Notes under the pieces: model-generated
What the model was told of the DNA's origin: nothing
Database searches by the model: none
Seen by the model: only the letters and a program-made list of their open reading frames with translations
Source of the DNA: Ruminococcus sp. YRD2003
GTDB lineage: Bacteria > Bacillota > Clostridia > Oscillospirales > Ruminococcaceae
Direction: 5' to 3'
DNA length: 64,000 nt
Assembly (NCBI GenBank): GCA_900109435.1
Contig: FNZT01000007.1
Span: 1 to 64,000 of the forward strand
Part shown: in pieces, positions 41,233 through 49,534 of the stretch
Layout of the letters: every line of letters begins with the position of its first letter
Position numbering within the stretch: the first letter of the stretch is position 1
Translations under genes and position numbers: made by a program

Positions 41233-41946
41233 ATGGAACTGTTAAAAGTTGAAAATCTTTACAAGGTATACGGTAAAGGTGAAAATGAAGTCAAAGCGGT
41301 GGACGGTGTGTCGTTCAGTGTTCCGAAGGGGCAGATGGTCGCAATTATCGGAGCGAGCGGCTCGGGGAAGTCCACGCTCCTTCATATGATCGGTGCAGTT
41401 GACCGCCCGACCTCCGGCAAAATCTATCTTGACGGGCAGGATGTATTTCAGCAGAACAACCGTGAACTTGCAATTTTCCGCAGACGGCAGGTCGGGCTGA
41501 TCTACCAGTTCTACAATCTGATTCCTGTTCTGACTGCCGAAGAAAACATTACGCTTCCGATTATGATGGACGGCAGAAAGCCGGACAAGGAACACCTCGA
41601 AAAAACACTCGATATGCTCGGACTGAAAGAACGCAGAGATCATCTTCCTTCGCAGATGTCAGGCGGTCAGCAGCAGCGTGTCTCCATCGGCAGAGCGCTG
41701 TTCACCTCGCCGCAGGTTATTCTCGCTGACGAGCCGACAGGCAACCTCGACAGCAAGAACAGCGCTGAGATCATGGAACTGTTTCGCCGCTCTAATAAGG
41801 AGTTAAAGCAGACTATCATCATTATCACGCATGATGAGAAAATAGCCGAGCAATGCGACAGGGTCATTGTACTGAGTGACGGCAAGATCATATCGGACGA
41901 GGGCAATTCCACACATGGGGAGGCTGACAGCAATGATGAGATATGA
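41233..41946 (+). CDS. ABC transporter ATPase (MacB/BceA type)
   Basis: A 237-residue ATPase: Walker A GASGSGKST, signature MSGGQQQRVSIGRAL, Walker B VILADEPTGN. ATG 41233 follows ACAGGAGGTATCGTT. It overlaps the permease gene by 14 bp. Such ATPases drive FtsX/MacB-type permeases that expel or sense antimicrobial peptides. Downstream two-component genes fit a Bce-like detoxification module. Confidence 0.93.
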   Translation: MELLKVENLYKVYGKGENEVKAVDGVSFSVPKGQMVAIIGASGSGKSTLLHMIGAVDRPTSGKIYLDGQDVFQQNNRELAIFRRRQVGLIYQFYNLIPVLTAEENITLPIMMDGRKPDKEHLEKTLDMLGLKERRDHLPSQMSGGQQQRVSIGRALFTSPQVILADEPTGNLDSKNSAEIMELFRRSNKELKQTIIIITHDEKIAEQCDRVIVLSDGKIISDEGNSTHGEADSNDEI

Positions 41947-44900
41947 AAGCCTGCTTGCTTCCAGATATATCAAAGTGCAAAAGCGGCAGTCGGTATTTAC
42001 CTGTGTCAGCATCATCGCTGCTGTGGCGGTCATTACGATGATCTTTACTCTTTACGGCGTGTGTATGAACTGTCTCAAAAACGCCTTTTACAGCAGTGCG
42101 CCGTATCATCTGGTTTTCAGCGAGCTGACCGAAGAACAGGGCGAAGCAATGGCGGATTTCGAGGAAGTCCGCTCTGTGAAGCTCAGCCGCACACAGGACG
42201 GCACTGTTAGGGCTGCTGTGTTATTCGGCAGCGATATCGGCAATCGCGAAACATGGCTGATGAATGCAGCCGAGCAGATCGGCGCGTCTCAGCAATATCA
42301 AAGAAGCAAAAACAACAGTATGCACGGCGCCTATGAATGGAACGACAACCTCATGATGATAGACGGTATTGGTGACGGCGCACACCTCTTCAAGCTGCGA
42401 ATCTTCTGTATCTTCTTCATTTTTGCCGTGCTTATCGCATTTGCGCTTCGTCTCATTATCGACACGGCGTTTGAAGTCTCGTCAAAGGAGCGTGAGCGTC
42501 ACTACGGCGTTTTGCAGTCCATCGGCGCAACGCCCGAGCAGATCGTCAGGATCATCACCTACGAAGGACTGCGGCTGTGTATCATCGGTGTACCATTCGG
42601 ACTAATGGCGGGTATCGGGCTTGCATATTTGATGTATAACGTACTGCTTGCATCGGGACTTTCCGATCTGTTTCAGGGAATGACAAATGCTAAGATCTAT
42701 CTGCCGTTCAGCATTGACTGGAAAATGCTGCTTGTTGCAGCAGCAGTCGGCGTGGTATGGGTATTTCTCTCCGCTTACGGCGTTGGAATGCGCATCATCA
42801 AAAAGACACCTATGGAAGCAATTACGACTCGTGCAAACAATGTGGAGAATGTCAAGCGGCACTCTCTTTCGGGATTGCTGTTCGGCGTTTCAGGCAGTAT
42901 AGCTTCCCGAAATGCAAGGCGGCAGAAAAAGCGCTTTGTCATCACGGTGCTGACGCTGACCGTTTCTATCACAATGTTTGCGCTGTTCACATCTATCGCA
43001 AACACTGTTGAAAAGAGCTTCCTCACCTATCAGACAAGCTATCTGTACGGTGAGGATATGAGTTATGATTATTCCGCAGACATCGGAAATAACAACCGCG
43101 ACATATCGTTTGAGGACTCCGTGCAGCAGCTTGCAGACAGCGGATTATTCAAGGATATCAGCGTGGAAGTCATGGAACAGTATTCGCTTGAAGACTCAAA
43201 GCAGAAGCTCATTGTCCGCTATCTCAACAGAGAAGCCTATGCGGAATATTTCGGCAACAGTACATCTGTCAGCTATGACGAGCTTGTCCGCACGGGCGGG
43301 TATGTGTTAAATCAGGAAAGCAAGGATTCGTCGGAAGTATCGGAAGCGATAATGCAGGACACCTTGCAGATCAATACCTCGCGCAGAACGCTTCCTGCCG
43401 GACTGGACACATCAGGTATGATGAACAATGAGCTTTCTAAGGTCTGTGAATATGACGAACCGCAGGCACATGAAGTCAGCGTGCTCGGGAATGTAAACCG
43501 CAAGCAGGACGGTGCTGTGCTGTTCGGTGCGATCGAAACCTACCAAGACATTGCCGAAGAGTGGTACGGGGATAATATCTACGGAATTTCCGCTGCGTTT
43601 TCCTACAACGGCAAGGGCAATTACAATGCTGCCGACCACAAAAAAGCTCTGGACTGGTTCAAGGAGCATTCCGATACGGTCAGCCTCGAAGCCGATCTCT
43701 ACGAAACAAGGTGGAAAACGCAAAATTTAATGGCGTCCGTCAGAGCAGGTGTGATGATACTGAATGTGCTCATTGCGCTGGCGGCACTCATCAATCTGCT
43801 GAACATTATCTCTACGGGCATTGCAAACCGCCGCAGTGAGCTGGCATCCCTGCAATGCATGGGCATGACAGACAGACAGCTTGACCGCATGGCGATGATC
43901 GAATGTCTGCAATTTACGGGAGCGGCAGCGATCATCTCGGCTCTGATCTGTGCAATCATCATTTTTGGCACGAAATTCGGTATGACTGCACTCATCAATG
44001 CTTCCATGGTTGACGAGAGTGCGGGAACCAGAAAAATGTTGATTTCTATGGTTCAGATCGATCCTGTCAAGCCGTTTGTCCGGATTGTCCTCTCTTCCAT
44101 TGCCGCATTTGCAGCAGGCTGTGTCACATCGCTTGTGATGCTGAGAACGCAGAACACAGAGAGCCTCTCCGACCAGATCAGAGGTTCGGAGCTAAAGCTC
44201 GACACGAAGAGATCGCATATTCTCCGAAACAGTGTGATAGCAGTTCTGAGTGCAGTTGTTATCGCTATCACAGGACTGCGTACCTATTCTGTTGTATCGT
44301 ATTTGCAGGACAGGAAAGAATACGAAAAGGCAGGCTATCTCAACCTTGTGGACTCAAACGGCTTTAAGATGAACGTTTACTCCACTGGTGCGGAACACGG
44401 CAGGCATACTATTGTCGGGCTTGCAGGACAGGCAAGTTATGCCTTTCCTGTTGAGACGGCTGAGCTGAACGAGCTGCTCGGCAAGGAGAATACTCTCGTT
44501 TATCCCGACCGAGCAGGCTACGGATTCAGCGGCGATTCTCTGAAACCGCGGACCGTGGAACAGATAGTCGAGGATTACCGCACGGGACTGAAAAATGCAG
44601 GCTTTGAAGCACCTTATGTGCTGATGGCACATTCCATCGCCGATTTTTATGCGCTGTACTGGGAAATGCAGTACCCCGATGAAGTGGAAGCGATAGTCAT
44701 TCTTGACGGCTCGATTCCGCCGAAAAGCGAACTCTGGCAAACCTATACCGTCGAGGAGGAATTCCCTTCCGAAGATGCAGGACGTACAGCTATGCGCAGA
44801 CTGGTCCTGCGTACATGGCTCGGGATGAACAGACTCTTTCCCGATAGGAACTACGACGGCGGAGCAACACAGGGCGCTGCGACATTTTCAGAAGAGCAGC

Positions 44901-45325
44901 TCAGACTTTCAAAGCTATGCAATAACCGCTTCTGGACTGCCGCCTTTGCTTCAGAAATATTCCTTGAAAAGCAGGAGGTAACGCATATGGGAGAGATCCT
45001 GCACCCGACCGACACCCCGAAGCTCTATTTCTCCACGCTCTACACCTGCGAAGCAGATGTACGTGCTTCACTTGAACGCATGAAGGCGGATCATGAGGCA
45101 GAAGGCAAGGCGTTTAATACTGATCCTGAAACTGCCGCAAGAGCAGAATGGAAACAGATAGAATGGGAGATAGAACAAGCCCAAACAGAAGAGGACGATT
45201 TTATGGATAAGATCGGTAATTGCAGGCTGGAATACGTTGCGGGTGACCATGGCATTTTCTACGCACAGGAGCCTGAACAAATAGCAAACTCCATACTCGG
45301 CTTCCTTGCAGAGACAACAGAATAA
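41933..45325 (+). CDS. FtsX-type ABC permease fused to alpha/beta hydrolase
   Basis: ATG 41933 (GGGAGGCTGACAGCA upstream) gives 1130 residues. Two FtsX-like units span about 1-780: spans near 25-50, 150-180, 210-240 and 255-285, then 330-355, a ~270-residue extracellular region, and spans near 600-630, 655-680, 710-735. A ninth span (~765-790) leads to a C-terminal alpha/beta hydrolase. Its nucleophile motif is MAHSIAD (Ser ~901), with Asp ~925 in LDGS and His ~1106 in GDHGIF. By this topology the hydrolase faces outside. Ordinary MacB/BceB permeases lack it. The natural substrate is unknown. Confidence 0.85.
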   Translation: MMRYESLLASRYIKVQKRQSVFTCVSIIAAVAVITMIFTLYGVCMNCLKNAFYSSAPYHLVFSELTEEQGEAMADFEEVRSVKLSRTQDGTVRAAVLFGSDIGNRETWLMNAAEQIGASQQYQRSKNNSMHGAYEWNDNLMMIDGIGDGAHLFKLRIFCIFFIFAVLIAFALRLIIDTAFEVSSKERERHYGVLQSIGATPEQIVRIITYEGLRLCIIGVPFGLMAGIGLAYLMYNVLLASGLSDLFQGMTNAKIYLPFSIDWKMLLVAAAVGVVWVFLSAYGVGMRIIKKTPMEAITTRANNVENVKRHSLSGLLFGVSGSIASRNARRQKKRFVITVLTLTVSITMFALFTSIANTVEKSFLTYQTSYLYGEDMSYDYSADIGNNNRDISFEDSVQQLADSGLFKDISVEVMEQYSLEDSKQKLIVRYLNREAYAEYFGNSTSVSYDELVRTGGYVLNQESKDSSEVSEAIMQDTLQINTSRRTLPAGLDTSGMMNNELSKVCEYDEPQAHEVSVLGNVNRKQDGAVLFGAIETYQDIAEEWYGDNIYGISAAFSYNGKGNYNAADHKKALDWFKEHSDTVSLEADLYETRWKTQNLMASVRAGVMILNVLIALAALINLLNIISTGIANRRSELASLQCMGMTDRQLDRMAMIECLQFTGAAAIISALICAIIIFGTKFGMTALINASMVDESAGTRKMLISMVQIDPVKPFVRIVLSSIAAFAAGCVTSLVMLRTQNTESLSDQIRGSELKLDTKRSHILRNSVIAVLSAVVIAITGLRTYSVVSYLQDRKEYEKAGYLNLVDSNGFKMNVYSTGAEHGRHTIVGLAGQASYAFPVETAELNELLGKENTLVYPDRAGYGFSGDSLKPRTVEQIVEDYRTGLKNAGFEAPYVLMAHSIADFYALYWEMQYPDEVEAIVILDGSIPPKSELWQTYTVEEEFPSEDAGRTAMRRLVLRTWLGMNRLFPDRNYDGGATQGAATFSEEQLRLSKLCNNRFWTAAFASEIFLEKQEVTHMGEILHPTDTPKLYFSTLYTCEADVRASLERMKADHEAEGKAFNTDPETAARAEWKQIEWEIEQAQTEEDDFMDKIGNCRLEYVAGDHGIFYAQEPEQIANSILGFLAETTE

Positions 45326-45408
45326 CACGAAGCGGACGGTTTTCCTGCCGTCCGCTTGCATTCATAAGAGTTTAATGATATAATATAACATGATCGGAGG
45401 TGACGGAA

Positions 45409-46083
45409 ATGCCGAAAATTCTGCTTATAGAAGACGATGAACAGCTTGCGAGATTTCTTATGAGATTCCTCAATTCTGAGGGCTATACCACAGATTATGC
45501 AAACGGACAAAAGGGCGCCATGCGCCTGTTTGAAGAAAACGCATATGACTGCGTGCTGCTCGATATTTCTCTGAAGGACGGCAACGGATACTCAGTCTGT
45601 GCTGCGATAAAGGCGCAGAACGATACCCCTGTAATATTCATAACAGCATCAGCAGACGAAGCCTGCACTGTCGCCGGATTTGAGATAGGAGCAGACGATT
45701 ACATCGGAAAACCATTCGGCACACGCGAGCTGCTTGCACGTATGAAAAATGTCATGCGCAGGGCACAGAAGACCTCTCCGCTTTTGCGTTGCGGCAATGT
45801 GACGATAGACCCGATCAAGGGCATTGTCCGAAAAAATGGCAGCGAGATAGCAATGTCCGCGCTCGAATACCGTCTGCTGCTGGTATTCTTCTCCAACAAG
45901 AATCAACTGCTTTCCCGTGACAGGCTTGCGGAGGAGCTTTGGTCGCTGACAAAGGAGTTCATTTCCGATAACACACTGAGCGTTTATATTCGCCGTCTTC
46001 GTGAAAAAATCGAAACAGAACCACAGGATCCGCATATCATCGTCACTGTCAGAGGTCTCGGCTACAAGGCGGTGGATGAATGA
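45409..46083 (+). CDS. OmpR-family response regulator
   Basis: A 224-residue regulator starting at ATG 45409 (CGGAGGTGACGGAA). The receiver domain has EDDEQ, the phospho-acceptor Asp in VLLDISLKDG and the Lys in IGKPFGTREL. A winged-helix DNA-binding domain (about 128-222, SVYIRRLREKIE) follows. It overlaps the kinase gene by 4 bp. It probably controls the ABC operon through the inverted repeat at 41152-41189. Confidence 0.95.
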   Translation: MPKILLIEDDEQLARFLMRFLNSEGYTTDYANGQKGAMRLFEENAYDCVLLDISLKDGNGYSVCAAIKAQNDTPVIFITASADEACTVAGFEIGADDYIGKPFGTRELLARMKNVMRRAQKTSPLLRCGNVTIDPIKGIVRKNGSEIAMSALEYRLLLVFFSNKNQLLSRDRLAEELWSLTKEFISDNTLSVYIRRLREKIETEPQDPHIIVTVRGLGYKAVDE

Positions 46084-47069
46084 GAGATAAAAAACGCAGG
46101 CTTATCAACATTCTCCTGACCGCCGCAGGAGCCGCAATCTGCACATTTTTCAGTATCCCGTGCGCCGTTACAGTCGTCATCACATCGGTGGCTTTTATGC
46201 TGTTCTATGAGGTGATTCTCTCCCAAAGACGGGATCAGGTTATGAAGCTGTGCGATAACATTGACCGTATCCTTCGCAGCGATGACATCATCTCGTTTGA
46301 CGAATACAAAGAGGGCGAGCTGAGTGTGCTTTCTGCGGAAATTCATAAAATGACGATTCGTCTGCGCGAGCAGAATGCAGAGTTGAAAAACGAAAAGCAG
46401 TTCGCAAAAGAAGCACTGGAGGACATCTCTCACCAGCTGCGCACACCGCTTACTTCCGTCATGATGATACTCGGACTTATGCGCTCCTCCGACCTGACGG
46501 ACACGGAACGCGTTGAGTATCTGCGCGACCTGTATGAGCTGCTGGCACGCATGAAATGGCTCATAGAAACCATGCTGAGCATTTCAAGCATAGAAGCCAA
46601 TGCGGTAAAATTCGAAAAGAACACGGTTTCATGCCGCGAGCTAATAGAAAAGTCTGTTGAAATGGTATCGGTAATGGCAGAACTGAAAGGCGTGGAGATC
46701 AGGACAAAAATCAATGAAGACCCCGAATTCATCGGCGATATGCATTATACATCCGAGGCAGTCGTGAACCTGCTGAAAAATGCGATCGAACATACACCCG
46801 AAGGCGGCATGGTCACTGTGAGCGCAAAGGGCAGCAATATAGCGACAGAGATCACGATAACCGATACAGGCGAAGGCATACCTGAAGCGGAACTGCCGCA
46901 TATATTTGAGCGTTTCTATCGTTCTTCCGAGTACACGAAAAACGGATTCGGTATCGGTCTTGCATTTGCAAAAAAGGTCATCTCAGCACAGGACGGAAGC
47001 CTGAAAGCATCCAACCGCAAGCCTCACGGTGCGGTATTTGATATTCATTTCTACAAAACGACAATATAA
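46080..47069 (+). CDS. Sensor histidine kinase, BceS-like
   Basis: The 329-residue kinase has two close membrane helices (about 8-45) with almost no extracellular loop, an H-box DISHQLRTPLTSV, and an ATPase domain with NLLKNAIEHTPEGG, DTGEGIP and GFGIGLAFAKKVI. This build is that of intramembrane-sensing kinases, which receive signals through a partner ABC transporter. It pairs with the regulator upstream. Confidence 0.93.
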   Translation: MRDKKRRLINILLTAAGAAICTFFSIPCAVTVVITSVAFMLFYEVILSQRRDQVMKLCDNIDRILRSDDIISFDEYKEGELSVLSAEIHKMTIRLREQNAELKNEKQFAKEALEDISHQLRTPLTSVMMILGLMRSSDLTDTERVEYLRDLYELLARMKWLIETMLSISSIEANAVKFEKNTVSCRELIEKSVEMVSVMAELKGVEIRTKINEDPEFIGDMHYTSEAVVNLLKNAIEHTPEGGMVTVSAKGSNIATEITITDTGEGIPEAELPHIFERFYRSSEYTKNGFGIGLAFAKKVISAQDGSLKASNRKPHGAVFDIHFYKTTI

Positions 47070-47110
47070 AACAGGCAGATTTTCATTCTGAGAAATATCT
47101 GCCTGTTTTG
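47070..47110 (+). terminator. Terminator of the ABC/two-component operon
   Basis: AACAGGCAGAT/ATCTGCCTGTT (47070-47107) followed by TTTG. Confidence 0.8.
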
Positions 47111-47440
47111 TTACAGTTACCACACAAATACTATTGGCAAAGAAAAAGTGGCGGCGGTGACAAAAAGTCTTCCCTTTTGGGAAGACAAGCATCGCAGACG
47201 GCATTCCACCCTGCCGCTGAAACGGGAGAACCCGTGCCCATTTTTGGTTTGCAGGAAAAAGGCTGGCGTCAAATCGCCATCCAATTCACCTCGGACGGGC
47301 AGTGCCCGCCGAAAAATCGGAACTTACAGTATTTGCAAATTGAGGTCAAAATAAGAAAACGAGAAAAATCTTGGGGTCAGAAAAAGAAAAAACTACAATT
47401 ATCGCCTATAATCAGGGAGGTGTGACCGGAGTCAGAGATT
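47111..47440. other. Noncoding segment with several hairpins before tnpW
   Basis: Short palindromes are packed here: GTCTTCCC-TTTT-GGGAAGAC (~47166), ACGGG-AGA-ACCCGT (~47221) and CGGGCAGTGCCCG (~47295). Short open frames exist on the plus strand but have no ribosome sites. Similar palindromic stretches accompany mobile elements in gut Firmicutes as I recall them, so this may be the left part of the TnpX element. Its role is unknown. Confidence 0.35.
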
Positions 47441-47492
47441 CTTTTAAAACTGAATAGTAAGTTTGAAAAAGTGTGACGTGAAAGGAGTTCAT

Positions 47493-47654
47493 ATGAAATC
47501 TGAAACTAATGAAAAAAATCTTTGCGTTGACAAGAAGATTACCATTAACGGACAAACCTTTGACGTGACGCTTGTTTTCAAACCTCCTGAAAAGCCGAGC
47601 GAAACCGTTGAGGATAAGATCAAACACTTGATAAACGGCGACAGGATCTGCTGA
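47493..47654 (+). CDS. TnpW-like transposon-encoded protein
   Basis: A 53-residue protein from ATG 47493 (AAAGGAGTTCAT). The sequence DKKITINGQTFDVTLVFKPP followed by SETVEDKIKHLI is characteristic of the small TnpW family found just before tnpX in Tn4451-like elements. Its role is not established. It precedes the recombinase by 94 bp. Confidence 0.8.
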   Translation: MKSETNEKNLCVDKKITINGQTFDVTLVFKPPEKPSETVEDKIKHLINGDRIC

Positions 47655-47748
47655 AAAAGTTCTGGACTTTCAAGCCGAGTAGTGATATACTGTGGGTGTA
47701 TCCTATTCGGTTTGATTCCAAGAAGCAGCCGCTTCGGAACAGGAGGAT

Positions 47749-49365
47749 ATGATGAGAGAATCAAACACGGAACAGATAACAGCGCTCTATTGCCGTCTCA
47801 GTCAGGAGGACTTGCGTGCAGGAGAGTCGCTGTCAATTGAAAATCAAAGACTTATGCTGAAGGAATACGCAGACAAGAACGGCTTCCGCAATTGTCAGTA
47901 TTACGTCGATGACGGTTACAGCGGCACCGATAACACACGTCCCGAGTACGTTCATATGCTAAGCGATGTTGAGAATGGATTGGTCGGAACTGTAATTGTG
48001 AAAGACCAGTCGAGACTTGGACGTGATCACTTGGAGACAGACAGGCTCATGGAGTTGGTGTTCCCCGCTTATGATGTTCGTTTCATTGCGGTAACTGACA
48101 ACGTTGATAGCGCGAACGGGTTTAATGAGATGTCAGGTATCAAAAACTTGTTCAACGATATGTATGCCCGTGACTGCTCGAAGAAGATACGTGCAGTGCA
48201 GCGAGCTAAAGGTGAGCGAGGAGAGCGCGTCGGAACAACAACTCCATACGGCTATATGAAGGACGAGAACAAACATCTGATGCCAAATCCTGAGACCGCA
48301 CCTGTCGTCAAGCGGATATTTGAAATGAGTGCTGAGGGTAAAGGTGTCCGAAAGATATGTGACATACTGACCGCAGATAAGGTTCTTACTCCGAGCGCGT
48401 ATGCGGCACGAAAGTCGGGTAAGCAGAAAACAAGCTCGCCGTACCGTTGGTCGCTGAAAACGGTCAGGGAGATGCTGAAGAATCGAATCTACTGCGGCGA
48501 CACGGTCAACTTCAGCACATACACAAAGTCCTACAAGCTCAAAAAGACGCTCAAGAATGAGCCTGAGAATATGCTTATCTTTGAGGACACGCATGAAGCA
48601 ATCATTTCGAGAAAGTTGTTTGATGTCGTACAGAAGCACTATGAGGGTAGAAAGAAATCGGACAAGTATGGCGAGACCGACAAGTACGCTGGTTTCCTTT
48701 ACTGCGCGGAGTGCGGTTCAAAGCTCTACCTACACCGAGCGAGAACGCTTGACCCGAAGAAGAATAACTATATGTGCGGCGGCTATCAAAGCCGTGTCAC
48801 GGACTGTACCGCTCACTACATTCGAGAAAAGGTGCTTGACAGTATTGTACTTCGGTATCTGAGACAGGTAGTCGGATACGCACGAGACAAATCCGATGAG
48901 TTTTATGCAATGGCAATGGCAAATGGTGAGGTTGAAGCTCAAAAGCAGTTTAAGGAGAATGAAAAGCTTAGAAGCGAATATGAATCCAAAATTAGTCAGC
49001 TCGACAATGCGATACAGCTTCTATTCATGGACAGGTCAAACGGAAAGATCACGGATGAGCGCTACGATATTCTCTCCGCTAACTTCGAGAAGGAGCAGTC
49101 AGAGATAAAAGCCAAGCTCAGCACTCTCGATTCTCAGATGGACAAGATGAAAGTGCGAGAGAAGTGTGTCAGAGACTTCATTAACAACGCCAAGCAGTAC
49201 ACAGAGATACATATGCTCACTCCTGAGATACTGAAAACTTTTATCTGGCGCATCGAGGTCTACGAAAAGGCAGTCAAGCATTCAAGGACTTGCGGTAATC
49301 ACATAGTCATCTACTTCACATTCATGCCCGACAAGGCAATAGCTATTGACAGGATGATATCCTAG
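47749..49365 (+). CDS. TnpX-like large serine recombinase
   Basis: The 538-residue recombinase has a resolvase domain with the catalytic Ser in YCRLSQED, DDGYSGTDNTRP and KDQSRLGRDHL, a Recombinase domain (VGTTTPYGYMKDE), a zinc-ribbon (YCAECGSKLYLHR), a coiled coil (about 380-460) and a C-terminal domain. TnpX enzymes excise and insert Tn4451-type elements via circles. Start ATG 47749 or the adjacent ATG 47752 (AACAGGAGGAT). The 41-bp inverted repeat lies 105 bp beyond its stop. Confidence 0.93.
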   Translation: MMRESNTEQITALYCRLSQEDLRAGESLSIENQRLMLKEYADKNGFRNCQYYVDDGYSGTDNTRPEYVHMLSDVENGLVGTVIVKDQSRLGRDHLETDRLMELVFPAYDVRFIAVTDNVDSANGFNEMSGIKNLFNDMYARDCSKKIRAVQRAKGERGERVGTTTPYGYMKDENKHLMPNPETAPVVKRIFEMSAEGKGVRKICDILTADKVLTPSAYAARKSGKQKTSSPYRWSLKTVREMLKNRIYCGDTVNFSTYTKSYKLKKTLKNEPENMLIFEDTHEAIISRKLFDVVQKHYEGRKKSDKYGETDKYAGFLYCAECGSKLYLHRARTLDPKKNNYMCGGYQSRVTDCTAHYIREKVLDSIVLRYLRQVVGYARDKSDEFYAMAMANGEVEAQKQFKENEKLRSEYESKISQLDNAIQLLFMDRSNGKITDERYDILSANFEKEQSEIKAKLSTLDSQMDKMKVREKCVRDFINNAKQYTEIHMLTPEILKTFIWRIEVYEKAVKHSRTCGNHIVIYFTFMPDKAIAIDRMIS

Positions 49366-49396
49366 AATGGTGAAATTATAACCCTTTAATAACAAA

Positions 49397-49423
49397 ATCT
49401 CCGAGGGACAATCCCTCGGAGAT
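49397..49423 (-). terminator. Terminator for the phosphoglucomutase gene
   Basis: ATCTCCGAGGG/CCCTCGGAGAT is an 11-bp stem followed on the minus strand by TTTTGTT. It can also stop plus-strand tnpX transcription partly. Confidence 0.7.
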
Positions 49424-49469
49424 ACCATACATATTAATGTTCGTTAAGGAACGTGAGCAATTAATATCA

Positions 49470-49510
49470 GTATTGCTTCTGTATGAATACAGTCCTTACT
49501 GTATCGGGCT
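49470..49510 (-). repeat. 41-bp inverted repeat, right copy
   Basis: Exact reverse complement of 40951-40991. Its inner flank TTCGTTAAGGAACGTGAGCAA (49440-49460) also matches the left inner flank with one or two changes, but without the hairpin insertion seen on the left. Confidence 0.85.
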
Positions 49511-49534
49511 TCGTTATTATCTACAATCCTCTGC

